From positions 1 through 5,293 of the forward strand of contig SLBH01000230.1 in the NCBI GenBank assembly GCA_007126415.1: 5,293 nt of DNA, written 5' to 3'. Each line of letters begins with the position of its first letter. Positions within the stretch are counted from its first letter, which is position 1. Positions 1-5,293 of the stretch are shown here, piece after piece. The notes beneath the pieces are model-generated. The model worked only from the letters and a program-made list of their open reading frames with translations, ran no database searches and was not told the origin of the DNA. The position numbers and the translations under genes are program-made. This stretch comes from Spirochaetales bacterium. Lineage in GTDB: Bacteria; Spirochaetota; Spirochaetia; DSM-27196; SLAA01.

Positions 1-13
1 AGACTCAGGGGCG

Positions 14-43
14 TTGACGCGAAACGAAGAAAAAGATTACGAT
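14..43 (+). promoter_or_regulatory. Candidate sigma70-type promoter for the TPR-greA operon
   Basis: TTGACG at 14-19 matches the -35 consensus at 5 of 6 positions. TACGAT at 38-43 matches the -10 consensus at 4 of 6, including the important second A and last T, with an 18-base spacer. Transcription would start near position 50, leaving a leader of about 20 bases before the ATG at 70. A perfect TATAAT also lies at 56-61 but has no recognisable -35 at the right distance. Assignment is by eye; transcription from further upstream, outside the window, cannot be excluded. Confidence 0.35.
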
Positions 44-69
44 CAACAGGTACTATATAATAGGATACT

Positions 70-1023
70 ATGCACGCACATGACTCGGTCGCAAGCGACG
101 AGAACATCCAAGAATTGCTGAACCACGCCTATGACGCAATCAAGAATCACAACCTGGAAGAGGCGGCGGAAGGTATTGAGCGAGCGTTATCGCTTGATTT
201 CGACAATTCCGAAGTTGTCACGGCACTGAAGTACGTCAACTTCTGGCGAGATCGGGGGCGGGCGGTACAAGAGATCGCGACCGGGTTCGAGCAAGCTGAG
301 TATCTTGTATCGCAATGGCGCCTGTTCAACCACTTTGTGGAGCGCGTCGGCGAAGCCTCCGAGAAATGTCTGTACGCGGTCAGACAACACGTGTTTAATA
401 CCGCGCTCGAGCGCTATCGGCAACTGCTCGATGAATCATTCGAGGCCGACTCTGAGCTACTGCTTCGAATCGGCCGATGCTATAAGGGGAAGGGAGAGTA
501 CGACAACGCTCTCGAGACGTTGCGGCGTGCGGCATCGCAAAAGAAAGACGATCCGGAGATATACGCCGAACTCGCGGATTGCTACGCATTCGTCAACGAG
601 ATTCAGCGCTCCAAGGCGTTTTTTCGCGAGGCGTTCTTTCTCGGCGCTCACCGGATAGACCTTGGGCTGCTTGAGTCGGAGCTTGTCACACGCCTGGTCG
701 CAAAACTACGCGAGGCGGGGTATGAATCACCGGAGCTCGAGGAATGGGTGCCGGTGTACGGCGTGCTCTACGGGGTGTTTACCGTGAAGCGTGAGTTACG
801 CTCAATTGAGTACGGGCGGCTCAAGCAGTCGATTTACGCACTCGAGCGTGAGCACAGCGATAAACGAGGCAAGAACGAGCTGTTGGTACCGCGGCTGATC
901 AATCGCTATTTCTGGCTGATCGATCATTATCTCAATACCGGCGAAGATCGGGCTAAGATCGATGAAGTGCTGCTGAAGCTGCGCAGCATCGATCCTAAGA
1001 CGTACGAACATTACATTACCTGA
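70..1023 (+). CDS. TPR-like helical repeat protein, operon partner of long GreA
   Basis: A 317-residue protein that I cannot name. It is predicted cytoplasmic: the N-terminus (MHAHDSVASDEN) is polar, with no signal peptide or membrane segment. TPR-like units are visible at about residues 13-46 (small residues at A20, A32, A33, A39) and, more clearly, at 128-161 (GRCYKGKGEYDNALETLRRA) and 162-195 (ELADCYAFVNEIQRSKAFF). Residues 60-127 may hold degenerate units. The C-terminal 120 residues are helical and charged, without a family I recognise. No catalytic motif is seen. The ATG at 70 is the first possible start, since the frame has a TAG at 61-63; the Shine-Dalgarno is weak (AGGA at 62-65, only 4 bases away). 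The stop lies 17 bases before greA, so the two are almost surely co-transcribed. TPR proteins usually act as protein-binding scaffolds; a role with the GreA fusion or RNA polymerase is inferred from context only. Confidence 0.9.
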   Translation: MHAHDSVASDENIQELLNHAYDAIKNHNLEEAAEGIERALSLDFDNSEVVTALKYVNFWRDRGRAVQEIATGFEQAEYLVSQWRLFNHFVERVGEASEKCLYAVRQHVFNTALERYRQLLDESFEADSELLLRIGRCYKGKGEYDNALETLRRAASQKKDDPEIYAELADCYAFVNEIQRSKAFFREAFFLGAHRIDLGLLESELVTRLVAKLREAGYESPELEEWVPVYGVLYGVFTVKRELRSIEYGRLKQSIYALEREHSDKRGKNELLVPRLINRYFWLIDHYLNTGEDRAKIDEVLLKLRSIDPKTYEHYIT

Positions 1024-1025
1024 GT

Positions 1026-1031
1026 GGGGAG
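1026..1031 (+). promoter_or_regulatory. Shine-Dalgarno site of greA
   Basis: GGGGAG lies 9 bases before the ATG at 1041, directly after the stop codon of the TPR gene. It is a much better ribosome site than that of the upstream gene, and it supports both the chosen greA start and independent re-initiation within a shared transcript. Confidence 0.65.
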
Positions 1032-1040
1032 CAAATCATT

Positions 1041-3743
1041 ATGGCAGAGCAGGCTCTTACCGATATCAGCAGTCTTCTGAACGAAGAGAAGTGGACGCGC
1101 GCCACGCTGAACAACTATACCGTAAACAACTTCAAGGAGCTCGATGAAGTCATCGAACAGGTCCGCGAAGAAGGCCGACAGAACGACGTGCTGGCCGAGT
1201 GCGAGGAGCACCTGCAACACACCAAGAACAGCATTATTGCGCTCTACATCTCCGGTATCTTGCATATCTCGCGCCAAGCGGTAAACGATACCAACCTGGT
1301 GACCCTCATCAACATCTTCGCCGATAACCACAAATGGAACATCGTCGCATACTTGGCTAACCGCATCCTGGAGTTCGGGGAAAACAAGGCCGCTCTCCGC
1401 ACACTCGCCGACTGCTACAACAACGAGAACCAGCTCGACGCGATGTACGACGTCTGGGAACGGCTGATCCGCGTTGATTTCGACGAGGCCGATATCGTGC
1501 GGCGGTTGGCCGAGCGCAAAGAGGAGCTCGGTGAAACCGAGCAAGCGATCGATTACTACAAGAAGGCGTTGCACCGCTACATCAACAAGAAGGCGTTCAA
1601 TAACCTACGCGAAGTCTGGCATAAGCTGATCCATTACGCGCCGGACGAAACCGAGTTCTTCTATCACGCCGAGAGCAAGATTGCGAAAACCATCAGTCCC
1701 GACCGCGCCTCTCAGTTGCTAGAGGAGCTCTATCCGCATTTCAAGAACACCGAACGGTGGGACACCGCTATAGAGCTGCTCAAGCGTATTCTCAACTACG
1801 ATTCCAAGAACCCGTTCGCGCGTAAAGAGATCGTTGAGTGCTATCGCTCCAAGTACTCACACCACAGCCATTTAGAAGAATACATAAAGCTTTCCAACCT
1901 CAATCAAAGCTGGCGGAACATTCACGACGCGATTACCGACTTCGAAAAGCACATCTCGTTCGACGCCGGAAACTTCGTCTACCACCGTGCATGGGGCGTG
2001 GGAATCATCCGCTCTATAAACGACGACTCGGTCATGATCGATTTTGCGCGTAAACGTGGCCACTCTATGTCGCTCAAGATGGCGGTGAGCTCGCTGGATA
2101 TTCTCGCAAAAGACCATCTCTGGGTCTTGAAGAGCATCTGGAAGAAAGAAAAGCTGCGAAAGAAAGTCAAGTCCGACGTTGTGTGGACGCTGCGTACCGT
2201 GATCAAGAGCTGCGGTAACGCAGCCGATATCAAGCGCATCAAGTCCGAGCTCGTACCCTCGATCCTCACGCCCAACGAATGGACCGCCTGGAGCACAAAG
2301 GCTCGCAACGAGCTGAAGACCAACCAAGAGTTCGGCAACCTAACCGACAAGCCCGACCACTACATGGTGCGCGAGCAGCCGATCACGTTTGAGGAGAAGA
2401 CCTTTAACAAGTTCAAGGCCGAGAGGAGCTTCTTCGACCGCGTCAAGACGATCGATGAGTTTCTTGAATACATAGAGCAAGGCGGGATCGAGGGCACCGA
2501 CAGCCAGTTCTTCCGTGAGATGTTCGACTACTTCGTAGGATTTCTGCGAAGCGTCACTACCGTAAATGAGTACACAATCTCGAGTCTGCTCCTGGTCAAG
2601 CGCATCGTCGCGCGTTTCCCGTATCTCCATCCCGGAGATATCGAGCTGCAGTTTGTCGCGCTCTACGAACAGATCTCGGACCTCGAGGATATCTTCCGCC
2701 GCATCGAAAACAGCGATATCCGCAAGGAGTTCCTCCAGAACCTACGCCGTAAGGTTTCCGACTGGCCCGACCGCTACGTACAGCTGTTTCCGTACGCGCT
2801 TACGCGCGAGATCATCACCGAGCTCGAGCGTGCCGGCCACATCGATAAACTGCATGAGCTGTTCCACCGCATGTACTCAAACTATCGCGACCAGCGCGAG
2901 CCCTACATCTGGCTCGTAAGAAACTGCTTTCAAGACCCGTGGTTTCAGTCGATGGAGATGCCGTTCGAGAAGGTCTTGATCAGCATGATCCATCTCCTGG
3001 ATATCACCTATCGCGATATCGACAACAAGCGTGATACCACTTACAATCGCAAGCTTAACCGGCAGATTCACAACTTTCTGTTCAAGGACCGCCACGTCGC
3101 GCGCTTCCTCTCGGAAGCCGAAGAGGCTTCCTTGACGAGGATCTACACCTTGGTGAGCGACGTCAAGGACCTCGACCCCTCGATCCGCATCGAGCTTAAA
3201 CAAATCATTCTCGACCGCTTCCCGAACTTCAAGTTCTACGGCGAGCGAGAAACCGAGACGGTAAGCCGCGGGTTCATTACCACGCCACGGTCGTTTGAGG
3301 CAAAACAGAAGCACCTGCAGCATATTCAGGAAGTGGACGTACCCGAAAACTCCAAGGAGATCAGCGCAGCGCTTGCGCTCGGCGACCTCAAAGAGAACGC
3401 GGAGTACAAGGCCGCTAAGGAACGGCAGGACTTCCTCAACTCCACCGCCGCACGCCTCAAGGAAGAGCTCGAGACCGCTGAGGTCATGCGCCCCGACGAG
3501 GTCAAGCCCGGCGCGGTTTCGTTCGGAACTCGTGTACAGCTAAAGAACAACCGCACCGGCGAGACAGAAACCTACACCATTCTCGGCCCGTGGGAGTCTA
3601 ATCCCGAGGAAGCGGTAATTTCCTACCTCTCACCGCTCGGGAGCAAACTCTACAACCATGTTCCGGGTGATCATCTGCAGTTCGAGATTAACGAACGAAC
3701 GTATGACTACGTGGTCGAGCAGGTTGAGACTGCGGAGTTTTGA
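1041..3743 (+). CDS. greA: Long-form transcription elongation factor GreA with TPR-like N-terminal extension
   Basis: GreA enters the RNA polymerase secondary channel and stimulates cleavage of the 3' end of backtracked RNA, restarting stalled elongation. This 900-residue protein has a complete GreA module only at its C-terminus: coiled coil at about 746-820 with the tip motif GDLKENAEY at 781-789, then the FKBP-like domain at about 825-897. D782 and E785 correspond to E. coli GreA D41 and E44, the Mg2+-coordinating acidic tip residues, so cleavage activity should be retained. GDLKENAEY rather than GreB's GDLSENADY supports GreA. Upstream lie TPR-like helices (about 117-181 and 236-270), a beta-rich Tudor/RID-like segment (307-355) and a helical region of about 390 residues with no family I recognise. 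The length, nearly six times that of ordinary GreA, fits the long forms known in Borrelia and Treponema (about 900 aa) and Chlamydia (about 700 aa), so the fusion is a lineage trait, not an assembly error. The start is supported by GGGGAG 9 bases upstream. It follows the TPR gene in an apparent operon. Confidence 0.95.
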   Translation: MAEQALTDISSLLNEEKWTRATLNNYTVNNFKELDEVIEQVREEGRQNDVLAECEEHLQHTKNSIIALYISGILHISRQAVNDTNLVTLINIFADNHKWNIVAYLANRILEFGENKAALRTLADCYNNENQLDAMYDVWERLIRVDFDEADIVRRLAERKEELGETEQAIDYYKKALHRYINKKAFNNLREVWHKLIHYAPDETEFFYHAESKIAKTISPDRASQLLEELYPHFKNTERWDTAIELLKRILNYDSKNPFARKEIVECYRSKYSHHSHLEEYIKLSNLNQSWRNIHDAITDFEKHISFDAGNFVYHRAWGVGIIRSINDDSVMIDFARKRGHSMSLKMAVSSLDILAKDHLWVLKSIWKKEKLRKKVKSDVVWTLRTVIKSCGNAADIKRIKSELVPSILTPNEWTAWSTKARNELKTNQEFGNLTDKPDHYMVREQPITFEEKTFNKFKAERSFFDRVKTIDEFLEYIEQGGIEGTDSQFFREMFDYFVGFLRSVTTVNEYTISSLLLVKRIVARFPYLHPGDIELQFVALYEQISDLEDIFRRIENSDIRKEFLQNLRRKVSDWPDRYVQLFPYALTREIITELERAGHIDKLHELFHRMYSNYRDQREPYIWLVRNCFQDPWFQSMEMPFEKVLISMIHLLDITYRDIDNKRDTTYNRKLNRQIHNFLFKDRHVARFLSEAEEASLTRIYTLVSDVKDLDPSIRIELKQIILDRFPNFKFYGERETETVSRGFITTPRSFEAKQKHLQHIQEVDVPENSKEISAALALGDLKENAEYKAAKERQDFLNSTAARLKEELETAEVMRPDEVKPGAVSFGTRVQLKNNRTGETETYTILGPWESNPEEAVISYLSPLGSKLYNHVPGDHLQFEINERTYDYVVEQVETAEF
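1959..2105 (+). other. Tudor/RID-like module inside long GreA (residues 307-355)
   Basis: Residues 307-355 break the helical pattern with alternating hydrophobic beta-type sequence: GNFVYHRAWGVGIIRSI (310-326), SVMIDFARKRGHSM (330-343), then LKMAVSSLDIL (345-355). The order of a G-x-x-V-x-H-x-x-W/F-G-x-G turn, a strand ending in D-F, a G-x-x-x-x-L-K strand and a terminal L/I-D/E-x-L resembles the C-terminal Tudor domain of PcrA/UvrD and, less closely, the RID domain of CarD and Mfd. Those domains are known to bind RNA polymerase. Here the similarity is judged by eye and polymerase binding is an inference. Confidence 0.5.
3276..3740 (+). other. GreA domain (residues 746-900) of the fusion protein
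   Basis: This stretch alone corresponds to an entire ordinary GreA of about 158 residues: first coiled-coil helix from I746, acidic tip GDLKENAEY at 781-789, returning helix KAAKERQDFLNSTAARLKEE to about 813, and the FKBP-like C-terminal domain beginning near PGAVSFGTRVQL (823 onwards). The usual short N-terminal start methionine is replaced by continuous upstream coding sequence. All elements needed to enter the secondary channel are present. Confidence 0.93.
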
Positions 3744-3770
3744 CACGCTTATGACCCGTATGCACGGTGC
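3744..3770. other. Convergent intergenic gap with weak inverted repeat
   Basis: Only 27 bases separate the TGA of greA from the TGA of the opposing HEAT gene. TATGA at 3750-3754 pairs with TCATA at 3771-3775, and CCG at 3756-3758 can pair with CGG at 3765-3767, giving an interrupted hairpin that overlaps the end of the HEAT gene. Neither strand has a T-run after it, so it is not a standard intrinsic terminator. It may contribute to a two-way stop, or be chance. Confidence 0.25.
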
Positions 3771-5293
3771 TCATACCCCAAGCTCCTCGAGCGCGGCCTG
3801 AGCGCTGCGTTTCAGCGCCGGGTGCGCATCATCGCCCGCCCGGCGCTCGAGCTCTTCCCGAAACCGCCGAAAGCCGTTGAGCCCAATCCCTCGTACCGCA
3901 TAAATCTGCACCACGAAGTTCGGGTGTTCGAGTAAGCGCTCATAAAACTCGCCGGCCGCTTCATGCTCGGTCTCCGACAGCGTGCGCGCGAGGTGATCGA
4001 GCACGCGCGAGTTGCTGTTGGACCACTCCTCATCCATAACCTCGAGCAACACTGCAGCCGAGTTCTCGAGATGTTCCCGTACCAGGACGTTCGCGATACG
4101 GTTGCGCAACTCCGCCGGTGTTCGTGCGCTGCGATACTGCTCCCGCAAGAACGAAAGCGCTTCATCGTTACCGATCTTCGAGAGGGCCCCGACCGCGGCG
4201 GTCCTCACCTGCATATCGGGGTCGCGGCGCGCCTGAAAGATCAAGGCCGGCACCGCGTCCTCAACCTCGTTGCGCCCGAGCCCTTCGATCGCGAAGCGCC
4301 GCACCAGCGGATTCGAGTCGCGTATCGCCCGCCGCAGCGTCTCAACCGATTCATCGTCACGGAAGCGGGCGAGCCCGCCGATCGCGTAGGCCTTCAGCGA
4401 GGAATCCTCGGACTCGGCGGCGCTGCGCAGCGCAGGCAGCCCTCGCTCATCGCCGGTGCGACCAAGGCCGTCGGCGGCGTAGCGTCGCAGGACGCTGCCG
4501 TAGATCGGGTCTTCGAGAATCTGCACCAGAAACGGAACCGCTTCCTCGCTACCGATGTCGCCGAGCGCAAGCAGTATCTCGCCTTGCAGTTGCTGTGAAC
4601 CGGACGGCAGCTCGTTGAACAGCTCCGCCAAGCTTCGCGCTTCGGGGGTTCCCCCGAACTCGCCGATCGCGCGCACCGCAACCTGGGCGGTTCGGATCGA
4701 CCGCTCGGTGATCAGCGCAAACATGACCGGTGCGCGCTTTTCCGCCGACTCGGGATCCTCGGGCTCCACGTCGCGCAGATAGCGCACCGCCTCGCGAACT
4801 ACCTCGCCGTCGAGATCCTGCTGTAAGATCTCCAGGGCGATCGCGGAACCGTTTGCGTCTCCAACCGTACGAAGGTACTCGAACGCTTTTGTACGCACCT
4901 CGTTGTTTCGCGTCTCTTCGAGAATCGCGGCGGCCTCCTCTCCCAAACCGTCTTGCTCAGCCGCGATCATGCCGCTCAGTGCCTCGAGTACCAGGTCATC
5001 GATCCCGTAGAGCAACGCCGCACGCCACTCGGCGATGCGCGGATCCTCCTCAGCGTCCTCGCCTTCCTCGAGGACAGCCTCGCCGGTTGGGGTATCAGGG
5101 GACGGCTCAACGGGCTCCCCTTCTTCGGTCTCCGGGTCCTCGTCGGCCGGGTCTGTTTCAGGTTCCTCCGGTTCCGGGGCCTCGTCCGGTTCGGGCGAGT
5201 CCGCGGGCTCGTCGTTATCCTGGAGATCGGGGTTGGCGTCGCGTGGCCCTACATCCTCCCAGGCGTCGTCGCCCCACGGGGCTTCCGCGAGCC
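3771..5293 (-). CDS. HEAT-repeat protein with acidic Pro/Glu-rich N-terminal region (5' end outside window)
   Basis: An alpha-solenoid protein of unknown specific function, probably a binding scaffold. The frame has no stop from the TGA at 3771-3773 to the right edge, giving 506 visible residues; the true start lies outside. A TTG at 5013-5015 could be mistaken for a start, but coding clearly continues upstream of it. Counting from the first complete codon at 5291, residues 18-84 are an acidic, Pro-rich stretch with no Lys or Arg, and residues 85-506 are helical with about 12 HEAT-type units of some 31 residues, such as EEAVPFLVQILEDP and EDAVPALIFQARRDPDMQVR. Units resembling these also occur in phycocyanobilin-lyase-type HEAT proteins, but no catalytic residue is evident. 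The missing N-terminus could hold a signal peptide; an acidic Pro-rich linker before a folded domain is common in exported proteins, so an envelope location is possible but unproven. It is transcribed towards greA and so is not part of that operon. Base composition looks somewhat more GC-rich than in the TPR gene. Confidence 0.9.
   Translation of the reverse strand, partial: LAEAPWGDDAWEDVGPRDANPDLQDNDEPADSPEPDEAPEPEEPETDPADEDPETEEGEPVEPSPDTPTGEAVLEEGEDAEEDPRIAEWRAALLYGIDDLVLEALSGMIAAEQDGLGEEAAAILEETRNNEVRTKAFEYLRTVGDANGSAIALEILQQDLDGEVVREAVRYLRDVEPEDPESAEKRAPVMFALITERSIRTAQVAVRAIGEFGGTPEARSLAELFNELPSGSQQLQGEILLALGDIGSEEAVPFLVQILEDPIYGSVLRRYAADGLGRTGDERGLPALRSAAESEDSSLKAYAIGGLARFRDDESVETLRRAIRDSNPLVRRFAIEGLGRNEVEDAVPALIFQARRDPDMQVRTAAVGALSKIGNDEALSFLREQYRSARTPAELRNRIANVLVREHLENSAAVLLEVMDEEWSNSNSRVLDHLARTLSETEHEAAGEFYERLLEHPNFVVQIYAVRGIGLNGFRRFREELERRAGDDAHPALKRSAQAALEELGV
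3774..4940 (-). repeat. Array of about 12 HEAT repeats (protein level)
   Basis: From visible residue 118 to the C-terminus the protein divides into about 12 units of 28-35 residues. Each has helix A with a pattern like A-V/L-P-x-L, a turn with D/N-P or D-S, and helix B with V-R-x-x-A-x-x-A/G-L-G. The clearest are the units beginning EEAVPFL, ERGLPAL, DESVETL, EDAVPAL and DEALSFL. The last units (EHEAAGEFYERLLEHPNFVV, then FRRFREELERR) run to the final residue, so the solenoid has no separate C-terminal domain. One more helix pair may precede the array at residues 86-112. Repeats are diverged at DNA level. Confidence 0.85.
5040..5240 (-). other. Acidic, proline-rich low-complexity stretch in the HEAT protein
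   Basis: Visible residues 18-84 contain 31 Asp/Glu and 14 Pro among 67 residues and not one Lys or Arg, flanked by R17 and R85. A representative segment is SPEPDEAPEPEEPETDP (32-48). This is expected to be disordered and strongly negative, working as a linker or spacer between whatever lies at the N-terminus and the HEAT solenoid. Confidence 0.8.

Noticed and set aside
1011..1574. 187-codon open frame on the minus strand opposite the start of greA
   Set aside because: It lies fully antisense to strongly supported greA coding sequence, its translation is rich in Val/Leu/Asp as expected from the complement of GAC/GAG/AAC codons, and it has no recognisable domain.
3100..3290. Internal start that would give a stand-alone short GreA
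   Set aside because: No in-frame ATG lies near the beginning of the GreA domain (residue 746); an in-frame GTG near 3153 has no well-spaced Shine-Dalgarno. I see no support for a separate short product.
3750..3775. Intrinsic terminator
   Set aside because: The stem is short and interrupted and has no T-tract on either strand, so it is listed only as a weak inverted repeat in the gap.
3963..4598. 211-codon open frame on the plus strand inside the HEAT gene
   Set aside because: It is antisense to the HEAT repeats; the translation is Arg-rich and without family features. The HEAT frame shows regular repeats across the same region, so this is a shadow.
5013..5015. TTG as start codon of the HEAT gene (414-residue version)
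   Set aside because: The frame stays open for a further 92 codons to the window edge with coherent protein-like composition, and the helix around the TTG (EWRAALLYGIDDLVLEALSG) continues across it. The codon is an internal Leu.
1..5293. Mobile element, CRISPR array, tRNA/rRNA, toxin-antitoxin or defence system
   Set aside because: No direct or terminal repeats, transposase, integrase, nuclease or tRNA-like cloverleaf was seen. The three genes look like ordinary chromosomal genes filling nearly all of the window.

Overview
The window holds three protein-coding genes and almost no non-coding DNA: a 317-aa TPR-like protein, a 900-aa fusion protein ending in a complete GreA transcript-cleavage domain, and, convergent to these, a HEAT-repeat protein whose 5' end lies beyond the right edge. 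The very long GreA is the best taxonomic clue. Most bacteria have a stand-alone GreA of about 158 aa, whereas spirochaetes (Borrelia, Treponema) carry a form of about 900 aa and chlamydiae a form of about 700 aa. The size, together with moderately high GC and a mix of TPR and HEAT proteins, suggests a Spirochaetota genome of the Spirochaeta/Treponema type. This is an inference from recall, not a database result.

Layout. Positions 1-69 are a short upstream region with plausible sigma70-type promoter elements. The TPR gene (70-1023) and greA (1041-3743) run on the + strand, 17 bases apart, with a good Shine-Dalgarno before greA, so they are very probably one operon. A 27-base gap with a weak inverted repeat separates greA from the convergent HEAT gene (3771 to at least 5293, minus strand). 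That frame is open to the window edge. Its visible N-terminal part is a 67-residue acidic, proline-rich stretch without Lys or Arg, followed by about 12 HEAT repeats to the C-terminus.

How the genes work together. The GreA domain keeps the two acidic coiled-coil-tip residues that place Mg2+ in the RNA polymerase active site, so the fusion should be able to rescue backtracked polymerase. Its N-terminal 745 residues are helical and TPR-like, interrupted by a segment of about 49 residues (307-355) that looks like the Tudor/RID-type RNA-polymerase-binding modules of PcrA/UvrD, CarD and Mfd. The upstream TPR protein may be a partner of this enlarged factor, but that rests only on operon context. 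The HEAT protein is divergently controlled and no functional link to the other two is visible.

No RNA gene, mobile element, CRISPR array or integration site was seen. I found no sign of a wholly new system; the most interesting element is the architecture of the long GreA.
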